64,000 nt of DNA from Leishmania donovani (GCF_000227135.1 NC_018260.1:468429-532428), one strand, 5' to 3'. Numbered from the stretch's first letter, positions 1 to 10,014 are shown. Notes: generated by a model not told the origin, from the sequence alone. Program-made: numbers and translations.

Positions 1-1143
1 CGCGAACGGACGGGCAAGCGATCGGACAGCGGCAGACATGCTCAGGGCCGCCGCACCACTTCATTTTCCGTCGGCGCGCCGAGAAGGGCAAGCGCCGAGG
101 CAAGTAATCGTGATGGCTCGATGCGACCCGATTGGGTGCGCTGGACTTTTTCAGCAAAGCCGCCGCCCTCTCCCGGCACCCCTCCTGCACTGTTTAGGGC
201 CCCAGTGTTGCCCTCCCGCGCCTCCTCAGCTGCGCCAGTGGACGTGGAGGATACAGCGAGCGATCAGGAGAACCAGCCGCCACCGACGCAGACTTCGCGG
301 CGGCGTAATGCTCTCTACCAACTTGAGCAGCCCTTCCCCCTCACAACAGGCGAGCCTTTTGCGCCCCGCCCCCTCCACGAAGAGCGCCATACGGGAGCAG
401 CAGCGGCCCCGACGATGGTGGTGCCAGTGTACCACGTCACTGCACCGTCGCCGACACCTACTCCGCGGGAGGACGAGACGGACGCATGGCAGCATTCCGC
501 GGCCCACCGTGAGGCATCAGCTGTTGCACCCCCGCCTCTGCTCCACCATTTCACGACTCAGCAGGAGCCGAAGCAACGGCCGCGTCAGCCACCCCAGCAG
601 CTCATAGGAGTGCAGTGTCTTCTTTTCTCGCCATCCGACACATCGTCACTGGCCACCAACAGAAGCTCGCGCGTTTCTTCGACGGAGCAACAGCAGAAAG
701 ACCGGAAGCTCGTGCCTGCATCGACACCCACTAATCCAGCAGCCCCGACGCTATCCCCCTTGTTCTGTGAGACGACGCACCGTCCGTTTGCGAGCGCACA
801 TGAGATGGGGTCGACCGTGGTGGATGAAGAAACGCGCACACCAACAAGGCGTTGGTCGCCAAGCCGGCAGAGCCTTACGTGTCGCACCCCAACTAGTCTG
901 GTATCTCCCATGAATCGACAGCCGCCAGCATCACTCTCGCCGGCGTCAACGAAGGCGCAGCAGCAGCAGCCGGATGGGCGATCACCTCCACCTCGGCTGT
1001 CGAGTCGGGCGAAAGCGCGATCCATCACCCGCGGCAGCCGCACTCTACAGACGCCGCCACGGGTGCCTTCCACTCGTGTACTTCTGTCTCCCTCTGGCAG
1101 CCTGCAAGTGACAACGCCTTCCTCGCTAACGCCCCCCATGTAG
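1..1143 (+). CDS. Hypothetical protein, 3' part (5' end outside the window)
   Basis: Frame 1 is open from the first base of the window to the stop at 1141-1143, so this is the C-terminal part (380 residues visible) of a longer protein that starts upstream. The first in-frame ATG seen is at 121, but nothing marks it as the real start. The visible part is low complexity: rich in Pro, Ser, Thr, Arg and Gln, with short Gln runs and repeated Ser-Pro/Thr-Pro pairs, and with no predicted membrane segment or recognisable domain. Such tails are common in trypanosomatid cytoskeletal and regulatory proteins, but I do not recognise the family. Competing minus-strand frames across the same bases are Arg/Cys-rich and look like shadows. 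Confidence 0.6.
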   Translation, partial: RERTGKRSDSGRHAQGRRTTSFSVGAPRRASAEASNRDGSMRPDWVRWTFSAKPPPSPGTPPALFRAPVLPSRASSAAPVDVEDTASDQENQPPPTQTSRRRNALYQLEQPFPLTTGEPFAPRPLHEERHTGAAAAPTMVVPVYHVTAPSPTPTPREDETDAWQHSAAHREASAVAPPPLLHHFTTQQEPKQRPRQPPQQLIGVQCLLFSPSDTSSLATNRSSRVSSTEQQQKDRKLVPASTPTNPAAPTLSPLFCETTHRPFASAHEMGSTVVDEETRTPTRRWSPSRQSLTCRTPTSLVSPMNRQPPASLSPASTKAQQQQPDGRSPPPRLSSRAKARSITRGSRTLQTPPRVPSTRVLLSPSGSLQVTTPSSLTPPM

Positions 1144-1972
1144 TCGCAGCAGCAACGACGAGGCGGCTGCTGCGACAAGTGGGAGGAGGCAATAGCGAGG
1201 GAGGTGTTGTTGGACAGAGAAGCTGAGCGGGGAAAGGTGGGCAAGGGAGCACGGCATGTCCACAACGCACCGCACCGCTCTTCTCCCCTCCCCCCACCAT
1301 CGCCATCTCCACTGCCCCAGCCCTGCAGCACACCGCCTTGGCTTTCACTGATTCGGCGCCCTTCATTTGTTTCGTTGTGACTCCTACATCAATCCTTGTG
1401 CGTGAGCGTGTCTCTTTTTTTTTTTCGTTGTTGCGGATGTGTACCTTGCTTTCTCCCTCATGGTGGGTGTCACCAATGCGCAGCCGTTCTCTGTCGCGCC
1501 TCTCTTAGCCCACCCACCCCTCTCTCCAAAGTGTACCTGTGTCCTGCACGACCTCTCCCGCTCCACATACTTGTATCTTCGTCAGCCTCATCTCCTTCGT
1601 TCCAAGAATGCGCACCACGCCAGCACCAAAAGAGTGGAGATAGAGGAGGGATGCCTATAAGCAAGGCCGGGCTCCATTCGGACAAGACGTGCAGCGAGAG
1701 GGCGCCGCGTATGCGCAGAGGCGCCGCAACGCATCTAGTCTGTGCTGCCCCCCCCCCAACCCCCATCACCACCACCACCACGAGGGCGCCTGGCCCGCAC
1801 ACGCCTTGGGCACGGCTCTCCACCTCTCCACCCTTGCGTGAAGTCTCACTCGCTTTCGCGTGCGCCAAGGCCTTCCGCCGTTGCCTCATCTCCCTCCCCG
1901 CCTGCACCTCTCCCTCTCCCTCTCTGTGTCTCCCTGAATCCTGCCCGCACACAGCAGGAACGCAGCTTTACT
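1144..1972 (+). other. Intergenic region: 3' UTR and trans-splicing signals
   Basis: About 830 bases without a convincing gene. A T-run at about 1417-1426 and pyrimidine-rich tracts (1500-1580 and 1780-1965, C-rich with CACCAC repeats) end in several AG dinucleotides ahead of the ATG at 1973. This fits a polyadenylation/trans-splicing junction. Open frames here are Pro/Ser/Cys-rich readings of the tracts. Confidence 0.5.
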
Positions 1973-2965
1973 ATGCAAAGCGCGCCGCGGACGAGTGCAC
2001 CGGTGGTGCACCGCTTCGGCCTCCTCCGCCAGGCGCCGCCTATCGCGATTCGACAGCACACGTCTCTGTGGTGCTTCGCGTCATCGACAGCATCGGCGGG
2101 CACTCTTCTCCTCAGCCACAGCGGCAGTGGCGGCGGCTCGGCGGTGGCGTGTAGCTGTCCGTCGTTCCAGCGCGCGCACATCCGCACGGTCGTTCCTCCT
2201 CGCCCGGCTGTAACGACGCTTGTATACCTGGACCACTCCGGTCGAGCGGTGCGCACCGGCGTCGAGACGGATCTCTCGTTCATCCGCACCCGTGACAACA
2301 AGTTCTACCTGCAGCGGGTGCTGCCCAATGGGGAAGTTGTGCGGTGGTTGGCGCCTGGCCTCAACTACCTCAAGAACGTCACCAACTTCGAAACGTACTC
2401 GCTCAACGAGATCGATGAGAACGGTGGCATCGTTATACCTGCCGATGTGATGCCGACGGCGGCCCACGACGCGCCAGGCTTCCGCGACGCGATCTTTTAC
2501 ATTACAAAGCTTGAGGCGACGAGCAAGTTCACGCGCAAGGATCGCCGTCGCTGGCACCGACGCCTCTTCGCGCACTGGAAAGAAAGCCCGGAGAAGTACC
2601 TGAACCACACGCTGGGCACCTACGGCATTATCTTCCTTGTCGTGCTTTGGGTTTGCGTGCGAGGCTTCCACAGCATCAAGAACCAAAAGCCGTTCTGGGA
2701 TATCAACGTGTATGGCCACACCGACGAGGAGCGAGAGCGCACCGACCCGTGGCTGCGGCTGAAGCGTTTCTCGGAGCGCCACCCGGAGCATGAGGGGATG
2801 GACATGACCGTGACGATGTTATCGCCTGGCCAGTCGCGGCTGTCGAGTGCGCGGTCCGAGCTGCGTGAGTCAGACTTCACAGATCCGCACTACCACAGCG
2901 AGTTCTGGTGGAAGGTGCGGCACTGCTACTACTACGGCCACTGGCCAAAGGGCATGGCAGAGTAG
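1973..2965 (+). CDS. Mitochondrial-type single-pass membrane protein, unidentified
   Basis: This encodes 330 residues. I start at the ATG at 1973; the frame is open further upstream only through pyrimidine-tract sequence with no ATG. The N-terminus (about residues 1-75) is rich in Arg, Ser and Ala with almost no acidic residues, like a mitochondrial presequence. A soluble region follows that contains a short stretch reading TLVYLDHSGRAVRTG. One hydrophobic segment lies near residues 216-234 (GIIFLVVLWVCV) and is followed by a charged tail with the motif KPFWDINVYG. The layout, with a presequence, a matrix part, one helix and a charged tail, resembles accessory subunits of inner-membrane complexes, but I do not recognise the family. 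Base composition matches the neighbours. Confidence 0.7.
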   Translation: MQSAPRTSAPVVHRFGLLRQAPPIAIRQHTSLWCFASSTASAGTLLLSHSGSGGGSAVACSCPSFQRAHIRTVVPPRPAVTTLVYLDHSGRAVRTGVETDLSFIRTRDNKFYLQRVLPNGEVVRWLAPGLNYLKNVTNFETYSLNEIDENGGIVIPADVMPTAAHDAPGFRDAIFYITKLEATSKFTRKDRRRWHRRLFAHWKESPEKYLNHTLGTYGIIFLVVLWVCVRGFHSIKNQKPFWDINVYGHTDEERERTDPWLRLKRFSERHPEHEGMDMTVTMLSPGQSRLSSARSELRESDFTDPHYHSEFWWKVRHCYYYGHWPKGMAE

Positions 2966-3610
2966 CCGGGAAGCTTGAGCGCTCAAACGCAAGCGCTCAC
3001 GCACCCGCGTAGGGTATGCGTGTGTGCATGTGTGTCTATAGATGTGCGTTGGCGGCAAGTGGAAACGCGATGATGTGAGAATCACTGATTTCCGTGCATG
3101 GTCGTGGTGTGTCCGTGTCCACGCATCCGGAAAGCGGGGAGGGAGGCTGTCTCACGTGATGCTTCTGTGAAGGTGTTCACGGGCGCACCTATCGAATGAG
3201 CAAAGAATGAAAGGAAAAATATAGATAGACAGACATCGAAGTGATCAAGGAGAAAACTGGAGGTGGGAGCCAACTACAAGACGGCGCGTGCACGGTATCC
3301 CTCAATGTCGTTTTCGGCCTCTTGGGTTCTCACCCCTGAAGAACAGTATCAGCAGTGTCCCCCTGTTGCCCTCTCTGTTGCTGAAGTGATCCATGAATAC
3401 CGCGGCTGTGTGTTGAGTACCGCACATGTTCTCCCGATTATTACGATCCACGCCTCCTCTCTTCGGACCACACGATGTACGACATGCGCACGCTACACAT
3501 AAACATTTGCATGGGTTTGTGGTGAGTACGCTTACGTAGAGCCGACACACACGCGCGCACACACAAAACAAAAAAAAAGGTAAAGGAACCGAATCGCAAA
3601 GGCAGGAGCC
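2966..3610 (+). other. Intergenic region
   Basis: About 645 bases between two + strand genes. There is no gene and no repeat that I recognise. The last 70 bases contain CA repeats and an A-run just before the ATG at 3611. Confidence 0.4.
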
Positions 3611-4114
3611 ATGTCCATGACCCAAAACATTGTGCGGCGCATCTTCGGCGACCGCAAGCTGCCAGAGAACTTGTCGAATGAGGAGTACGACAAGTACATG
3701 CAGGACAACTTCCCAAAGTGGATGAAGGAGTTCGAGGACGGCGGCTTCCTCGAGAAAACGAAGCTGCCTCCCATCAAGAGTGAGGAAGAGTTCATCGCAA
3801 AGCTGCAGGAGCACAAGGACGAGTTGATGGTGATAAAATACTGGAAGCACGGGTGCATCCCTTGTCTAACATTCGCGGAGATGTACAAGGAGGCGGCCGA
3901 GAGGTGCTCCAAGGAGAACAAGAAGATTGTGTGGTACAGCGTGGATACCAAAGCGCTGAGCACGCGGCAGCTCATCGACTACCAGCTCATCTCCGGTACT
4001 CCCACCATCCAAACCTTCACGGGACAGAAGCAGGTGGGAAACGAAATCAGGGCCGTGAACGCGGAGGAGTTGCTGAAAGAGCTTGACAGGCGCGTCCCAA
4101 AGTCGCCATCGTGA
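3611..4114 (+). CDS. Thioredoxin-fold protein with a CIPC active site
   Basis: This 167-residue protein starts at the ATG at 3611. Residues 1-60 are a charged helical extension. Residues 60-160 fit a thioredoxin fold: beta strand VIKYW, then the redox-type motif Cys82-Ile-Pro-Cys85, an acidic/basic helix, VWYSVD, and the cis-proline loop SGTPTIQTF with Pro131. Classical thioredoxins read WCGPC; here the preceding Trp is moved and the pair is HGCIPC, so redox potential and partners may differ. There is no signal peptide or membrane segment, so the protein is probably cytosolic, mitochondrial or flagellar. Both cysteines are present, so dithiol-disulfide exchange is possible, but the substrate is unknown. 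Its downstream region carries a SIDER2-like element (5127-5465) that may lie in its 3' UTR. Confidence 0.8.
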   Translation: MSMTQNIVRRIFGDRKLPENLSNEEYDKYMQDNFPKWMKEFEDGGFLEKTKLPPIKSEEEFIAKLQEHKDELMVIKYWKHGCIPCLTFAEMYKEAAERCSKENKKIVWYSVDTKALSTRQLIDYQLISGTPTIQTFTGQKQVGNEIRAVNAEELLKELDRRVPKSPS

Positions 4115-5126
4115 TCGGGCGAGCGTCCATCTGTGCTTGCCGACGATGCCGCATACGCGTTGTGCACTGAGGGTGTGAGGATGAGCGTGCAGCAACGGGT
4201 CTGCGGCCGTATCTGCATCTCGTTCTTCCCCCAAGGCTTTTGGTATTATTTGTTCCTTCTTCACAGCTTGGCCCTGTCGCAGCCGACTCTGTCGACCAAT
4301 GAGCGGGTGCGCCGCTGCGGCGGTGGCGGCGGCTGAGCACGTCGTCATCGCATCGCTTTGCGGAACCACGAAAAAGGCGAACAAACACACAAAAAAAAAA
4401 GAAATCATCTCACGTCCTATGCACGCCAAAAGGTAGGAGCAGGGAAGACTTGATGTATCTGCCTCACCACCACCCTCATGTGCACGCCGCTTCTGGATCA
4501 CGGCACACGGCGAACGTGCACCTCAAGAAGTGTGGTGCCCCCTGCCCCTCTTTCCGCTTCGTCACGGCTCCTCACAGAAGCAACTCTCCTGCCTCTTTTG
4601 CCTGCTCGGCCCCTCTGGTAGGCACGCGCTTCGTGCTCAGGTGTTCTTTTAGTCTGTGGCGTTGACACCTCTCCTCCCCAATCACAACTCCGTGTCATCT
4701 CTCGGAGGAAGGATGCGGCGCATCCAACCTCTCCGGGCTGTTTTCTCACCCCGCACCGAGCAGGTTCCCGAAGCTCCATCCTGGCTGCCTTGATCAGCGC
4801 TGCCTCGCGCACAAAAACGCGGTCCTTCTACGTATTCTTCGTGGAGTAGGCATAGCCGCCGCCCTTCATGCCACCACCACATTACGACCCTCACGGAAGC
4901 GCACGCGTCCACGCAATATCACCTGTATGCGATGTAGCTGTCATCAGCCCCTTACTCATTGCTCTCTCCGACTTTTTTCGTGTGTATCAACGCAACGCTC
5001 CTCATACCGCCGCTCTTGTTCCTGTTTCTAGCCCTGCTGTCCTTTTCTTTATTTTCTCCGACGCCCTGATGAAGGCGGGGAGGCGGGGGTGGGGGAAGGG
5101 CGCACACCTCCGTGCGTGGCATCTCA
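4115..5126 (+). other. Intergenic region, probable 3' UTR of the thioredoxin-like gene
   Basis: About 1 kb with A-runs (about 4381-4401) and pyrimidine tracts. No gene is supported. Short frames lack conserved-looking composition. Confidence 0.4.
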
Positions 5127-5465
5127 GGGTCCAGTAAAGCCACTCTGTATGGGAAGAAGCCAAGCAGCTCCTCCCTCAGTCCTGCCAAATGCCAGAGCCA
5201 CTTGTGGTGGTAACTAGCTCAGGTGCCTACTACGGAGCGTAGTCAGAGCGACGTATTGCTACTCGTGTCGGCGGTCGGGTCCTGGATGGCGTTGCGTCGG
5301 GGCGACCGGCATAATGGGCACGGCCGTGAGGCAGGGGTGGGTGGGTAGAGCTTGAGACAGGAGCCCTGCTCGCATAACTGAGCCTGCATTGCTGTGGCGC
5401 CTGTGTCTACGGCTGCTTCGCGCCAGGCGATGGGGCCTCGTGGCGGGCCAGGGGCTACAGTGGCG
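5127..5465 (+). mobile_element. SIDER2-like degenerate retroposon, copy 1
   Basis: This stretch aligns along most of its length with 45925-46412. The two share an opening part that reads like CTCAGGGTCCAGT here, the block GTGTCGGCGGT followed by TGGATGGCGTTGC (TGGATAGCGTTGC in the other copy), and the closing block TATGGCTGCTTCGC (TACGGCTGCTTCGC here) followed by CAGGCGATGGG and CTCGTGGC. Identity is diverged but collinear. Trypanosomatid SIDERs are short truncated relatives of ingi/L1Tc retroposons that lie mainly in 3' UTRs, and SIDER2 copies have been linked to mRNA destabilisation. The family name is inferred from genome context and size, not from a database match. The exact ends are uncertain. 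Confidence 0.6.
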
Positions 5466-6275
5466 CTCGAATCCTGTTGTACGGCCGAGAAACGGACACG
5501 TTGAAGGCAAGACAGCGAGTTATTCCTACATGTGCCCTCCTCCACCGCTCGGATATACATGCACCTAAACGCACGCGGGCAGTTCTCTCCTTTTCCGCTC
5601 TGCCTCCTACTTGGGTGCCCCACCTCCACCTCCACCATTCTCATCATCCCTTTCACTCTTGATCCATCCGGGGCGATCTCCCCCCTCCTCCCTCTCCTTT
5701 CCTCCGCTTGCCTCTCCGCTGGATTGCATCACAAGAACAGAAAGAAATCGAGAAGGGAGCAGCGACTCCTGGAAAGACGTGAGCAGGCTAAGAACGAAAA
5801 AGGAACGCAGTGATCATACATGTCTGCGCGACAGAAAGTACAGCACTACTCGTTGATACAGCAACTGCTCTATTTTATTTCGGTTTTTTTGGGGGAGGGA
5901 AGGAGGGCTTATTCGCTGTCTCCTGCTATTCTCACAAAGAGAAGGCCCCCGCCCGCCGCCCCGCCCCATCCCATCTATACACGGCGCGGCACTTTTCTCG
6001 CAGCGCCTCTTTTGCGCCTAACGCTCATACATCACTGCGTTGGCCGCCCCCGCCGTTCCGTTTCTTTCCTTTTTGTTTGTGTGTCATCTAACTTACTCTT
6101 CTTAGTTGTTGCGAGGTGGCGGCGTGCAACGCTGTCACAGCACCACTGCGGGAGGAGAGCATCGCTTGGAAGAAGACGTCCAACGTCATTGTTGCGGGTG
6201 GGCTCTCCTGCCTCTCCCCTTCGATTTCGACCTCTCTCGCACTAAGTGTTTTGTGTATTGGGCCCTGTGGATGAA
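5466..6275 (+). other. Intergenic region with the MFS transporter leader
   Basis: A pyrimidine-rich stretch (5580-5720 and 5985-6110) lies upstream of the ATG at 6276, with AG acceptors in 6100-6250. No gene is supported. Confidence 0.4.
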
Positions 6276-8051
6276 ATGCCACTGCCGCAACCGTTGCGTG
6301 GCCGACGCGAGGAAGAGGAGACCAGCAGTGACAACCTCAGTGTTGCCACCGGTGGTAGCTGCACCTCCATCCCGTTCGCCATGGTCGAGCCGACCACGAC
6401 CGATAAGCCCGCACGCGCCTCCATCCTCAATTCGACAAACCGATCATGTGCCGAAGTCAACTTCAACAGCGCTGGTTTTTCAAACATCAGCTTTGCCGGT
6501 GACAACAGCAAGACGGCGGCATCGGCAGGTCTTGGACGGCGCACTGAAGTCGCCGATGCAAGCGGCTCCGCCTCCGCCACCCCAGCGGCGGCCGCCGCGA
6601 CGACCGCCGCCGTGAACATGATGCCGGCCATCGTCGGCTGCTTCAGTTTCACCTTTGGCACCGGCATCTGCGGCTTCTACAGTCGCATCTTTCAGGCGAA
6701 AGGGTTTTCCGCGTATGAGATCGGCATCCTCGTCTCAGCGAACCCTCTCCTGAGCATGACACTGCTTCCTGTGCTGAGCTACCTGGCCGACAAGTTCCGC
6801 TGTCAGACGACGATGTCGCTCGTGAGCATCCTTATCTCTACCGTGTCCATGTTTGGGTACACCATCTCCGAAGGGCGCGTGTTCACCATAGTCTGCTTCC
6901 TTGTCATGACAGCCTCGCGCGTCGTGATTGGCCCACTCCTTGACCAACGGATCCTCATGATGTTTCCGAAGCAAGTGCGATCCAGCGCGTGGAGCTACGT
7001 CCGCTCCTACGCGGCCTACGGCTGGGGCATCGGGTCATTTGTGGCGTCGTTTATCTTCTCGTACACTGGCAACTGGGTGGCTGTGACCATACAGTACTTG
7101 CTCGGCCAGGCCGGCTTGGCATACTGCATGGTGGTGATAAAACCTTACGAGCGAATCGAGCGTGCGCCAGTGAAGTTTGTGGAGGTGCTGAAACTGCTCG
7201 CGGGCAACAAGCGGCTGATGCTCTTCTTGTTTGCGTCGACGATGATGGGTACAGGGTACAGTTTCATCGACAACTTTCTTTTTCTCTTTCTTGGCGAGCT
7301 GGGCGGGTCCGAGATGCTGATGGGCCTCACCGTCATCCTCACCGTCAGTACCGAAGTTCCGCTCTTCCAACGGTCGGCTCAGCTGCACAAGATGTTAACG
7401 GAGCGGCAGATGATGACCATCGCCATGAGTGTCTGGGCGTTCCGGGTGATGTGCTACGCCATGCTAACCAAGGCGTGGATGGTTCTGCTTATCGAGCCCC
7501 TGCACGGTGTGACCTTTGCCTTGATGTGGCTGCCGTCTGTGCACATCCTCGCGCGCGCGTTTCCGCCAAAGCTGTCCAGCTCCGCCACCGGACTCCTCTT
7601 CACCTTCACGAGCGGCGTCGGCCCAATGATTGGCAACCTGCTCGCCGGCACCCTCTACACCTTGATTGGGCCACGCAAGATGTTCTTCTGTGCAGCTGTT
7701 GCTATGACGACTGCGCTGATCTTCTTCCAGACTCTGGACCGTATTCTTGAACTACGCGGCATGCCAGTGGTCTACGAGCCGGATGTCGAAGGAGATGCGG
7801 CGTCCGACCTCGCCTTGGCGGCGAACAAAGACCAGGCCGAAACACAGCAAGCGCGAAAAGAGATAGCACCGGTGTCTACCAACGAGCCCAGGAGCAGCGG
7901 TAGCCGCAGGAGCGGCGCCGCACGTTCGACGGTGGCGCAACGCATAAAGCTGAAGAGTTCCAACGAAGGGCGACGAAGGACCATCGACGTGGCCGAGAGC
8001 GAACTACCATCCTCGTTTCACGGCTGCGTCGAGGGCACAAAAGACGTTTGA
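6276..8051 (+). CDS. Major facilitator superfamily transporter (MFSD6/LacY-like type)
   Basis: This encodes 591 residues from the ATG at 6276; upstream in-frame codons offer only GTG. The first ~115 residues are hydrophilic and Ala-rich. Then come about 12 hydrophobic segments, beginning IVGCFSFTFGTGICGFYSRIF and ending near residue 500, followed by a hydrophilic Arg/Ala-rich tail of ~85 residues. The pattern LLSMTLLPVLSYLADKF early in the membrane part is the usual MFS loop with Asp before a basic residue. The late segment LSSSATGLLFTFTSGVGPMIGN resembles members of the MFS_1_like group. The substrate is unknown. The stop codon lies inside a sequence matching the 3' end of the retroposon at 8048-8472, so the present C-terminus may be shorter than the ancestral one. 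Confidence 0.85.
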   Translation: MPLPQPLRGRREEEETSSDNLSVATGGSCTSIPFAMVEPTTTDKPARASILNSTNRSCAEVNFNSAGFSNISFAGDNSKTAASAGLGRRTEVADASGSASATPAAAAATTAAVNMMPAIVGCFSFTFGTGICGFYSRIFQAKGFSAYEIGILVSANPLLSMTLLPVLSYLADKFRCQTTMSLVSILISTVSMFGYTISEGRVFTIVCFLVMTASRVVIGPLLDQRILMMFPKQVRSSAWSYVRSYAAYGWGIGSFVASFIFSYTGNWVAVTIQYLLGQAGLAYCMVVIKPYERIERAPVKFVEVLKLLAGNKRLMLFLFASTMMGTGYSFIDNFLFLFLGELGGSEMLMGLTVILTVSTEVPLFQRSAQLHKMLTERQMMTIAMSVWAFRVMCYAMLTKAWMVLLIEPLHGVTFALMWLPSVHILARAFPPKLSSSATGLLFTFTSGVGPMIGNLLAGTLYTLIGPRKMFFCAAVAMTTALIFFQTLDRILELRGMPVVYEPDVEGDAASDLALAANKDQAETQQARKEIAPVSTNEPRSSGSRRSGAARSTVAQRIKLKSSNEGRRRTIDVAESELPSSFHGCVEGTKDV

Positions 8052-8472
8052 ATATTTTCCACAGGCCGCCCCACCACGAGGTCACGCCGGCAAACGTATA
8101 CGCATGCACAACCCCAGCTCATCCACCTCTGCCGCACTGCAGCTACATCCGTCGTCGTCTCGGACGAGCCGCCCTGCCGTTGCATCTCGGGGTCATGCGC
8201 CGAACGGGCTCTTCTCATCCCTTCCTCGTCCCTTCTCCGCATGCGCGCTGCGCGACCAGCGCCAGATGGAGACTCGGGTGGGTCACAAGGCTTGATCCAA
8301 AGCGGTGCCGCCTGCCGTGCAGGTAGCAGGGGATGCAGGCTTGGCGGCTGAGACAGGTCACCGAGTCCGTAGCAGCAGCCAAACATGCTTCTCTGTGTCG
8401 TAGCTGGTCGGGTTATCCTCCCACTAGCTCGGTCCCCAGCTGCACTGCTTCATATAAATCGCAGTAGCTGCA
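8048..8472 (-). repeat. Inverted copy of the 3' retroposon segment (pairs with 16833-17257)
   Basis: Read on the - strand, this ~425 base stretch is nearly identical to the + strand at 16833-17257. It starts TGCAGCTACTGCGATTTATA and proceeds through an identical open frame (starting Met-Phe-Gly-Cys-Cys-Tyr) to a common end TATTCAA. The last ~20 bases are more diverged but still align without gaps. In the other copy TATTCAA is followed by an A-run, which marks the 3' end; here it runs directly into the MFS transporter coding sequence. Confidence 0.85.
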
Positions 8473-9690
8473 GGCCAGGGGGGCAGCAGCCTCTTATCCG
8501 TGTGCCTGTGAGTGCATTATGACCAGAATGCATCGCGGCCGCACCTAAATTACTTTCTATCCGTGCTTTACCGTCTGTTCTCAGCGAGTAAATGAGCTTC
8601 CCATGATGGGAAAGTGTCTGCTCGCATGGTGCTAGTTTTTCTTCGTCTGGAGAGTGCGCCCGCAGCCCGCCCGGGAGTGATGCGTTGAGGTGCACGCGAC
8701 CGCCGTGCATGAGGGGTGTGTGTGCGTGCAGAGCCCCAAAGGGGGCGTCGCCTTGAGGCTCGTATGAGGGCTGCTGAAGCGCTGTGACGACACCGCGGTC
8801 GGGCGTGATTGCAGAGAGACACAGGCGGGTGCGGCGCAGCACCACTGTGGAGTCGAGGGGCAGTAGACCCGCCTCTTCGAGTAGGTCTCTGCTGCCTGCG
8901 CGCATCGTTGTTCCCATAGTGATTGCGGCTGCTTGTGGGGCGAAAGTGCTCGAGGGCCCTCCCGTAGTTTGATCTGGCACTATCCCGTCACGCGATGGCA
9001 CCTTAGAGTTTCTTTGACGGAATCCCACTCGTGCGCACAGACCTCCCTGAGCTTGGCCAGTCGATTCGTGGGTACTTGGATAACCTCTGCAGCGTGTCTT
9101 GCCAATGCGCCGCATTGGCTAGGAGGTCCACGCCAAGAAAGCGGGTATGACGATCCTCTTCCAGGAGCGTGCGTGCAACGGAGAGTTGCAAGCTGGTTGC
9201 GGTGACCCTCACCAAGGAGTGTGCACCTCGTCCCGGGGGGGGGGGGGCACTCAGCTCCACGAAGTGCTCCAGTGTCCAGTGCTACGCCATTCAGAGGGCG
9301 GCTTGTAGTGCGGCCAGCATGACATCCGTGTCCGCGGAGGATGTGAGGAGTGCGAGGTCGTCAGCGAATAAGCCATGGTGCGCTGCTGGCGTCCTGTTGC
9401 GCTCCCCACTCAAGGGGGTTCACCACCATGATGAGGCGAAGAGGGCCCAGGTCAGGTGGTTGAGAAACTCGGCATGTAAGCCTGGTCATCGATCTCATCT
9501 TGCGGAAGCGAGCACAGGCACGACGATCGTCTACAAAATCCATGATCCTGCGGGTAAGGTGCGACTCTACAGCACTGAGGACGGGAGCGAGACTGCTGTG
9601 GCGGGAGCTTGTCTTCCACATGGCCACGCAATCACCGCCAAATCAACAAAGAAGCAAGGCAGTAAAACGGAAGAGGGTCGTTCCGCATGA
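8048..9690 (-). mobile_element. DIRE: degenerate non-LTR retroposon with reverse-transcriptase relics
   Basis: On the - strand, reading from about 9630 downwards, one frame gives RRIMDFVDDRRACARFRKMR and then RLTCRVSQPPDLGPLRL, which lines up with the G-V-P-Q-G-x-x-L-G-P block of ingi/L1Tc-type reverse transcriptases. A second frame, with stops, gives HGLFADDLALLTSSADTDV at 9370-9310, containing the catalytic FADD box. Further on, a frame reads LLEEAGLLPLD (about 8880), a motif typical of the region after the RT domain. The frames are broken by shifts, stops and a run of 14 G at about 9235, so nothing functional is encoded. There is no endonuclease domain, consistent with 5' truncation. Its 3' end (8048-8472) matches a separate copy at 16833-17257. 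The left limit of the element (9690) is approximate. Confidence 0.75.
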
Positions 9691-10014
9691 CGCGTTCATG
9701 GGTGTATGGCGGATTCGCGACCTCGCCGATGTCCCTCCTACAGAGCCCCTCCGTCGTTGGCGTCTAGTGAAGCGCAGTCGCGCCTTTTCCGCGACAGCCC
9801 GCCCCTCACCCGCCTTCCCTTCCCATTTGCATACCTTGCGCGTCCACTTTTTCGCGCCCACCCACCCACCACATAAACACACACCCGCCACCGCGCAGAT
9901 GTGCATTCTTAGAGTTTTACGAGGGAGACGAAGGGGCATCTGATATCGCACGAAAGCAAACGTGCGCGTGTATGGGCACACTCTTTAGATCTGCAGTGTA
10001 GAAGAAAAAAGTCG
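9691..10014 (+). other. Intergenic leader of the MOZART1-like gene
   Basis: Pyrimidine-rich sequence (9785-9880) followed by CACC repeats and AG acceptors before the ATG at 10015. Nothing else is seen. Confidence 0.4.

Noticed and set aside
585..1331. Long open frame on the - strand (248 codons)
   Set aside because: Arg/Cys/Gly-rich composition, no start context, and it runs opposite to a clearly GC-biased + strand frame; it is the antisense shadow of the partial gene.
8048..8472. Open frames of ~110 codons repeated at 8018-8386 and 16919-17260
   Set aside because: They occur because the underlying repeat is the same; there is no upstream splicing signal or conserved domain, and one copy lies antisense to its neighbours.
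9169..9690. + strand open frame of 173 codons
   Set aside because: Lies entirely inside the retroposon relic; the reverse-transcriptase motifs are on the other strand and the frame has no coding-like composition.
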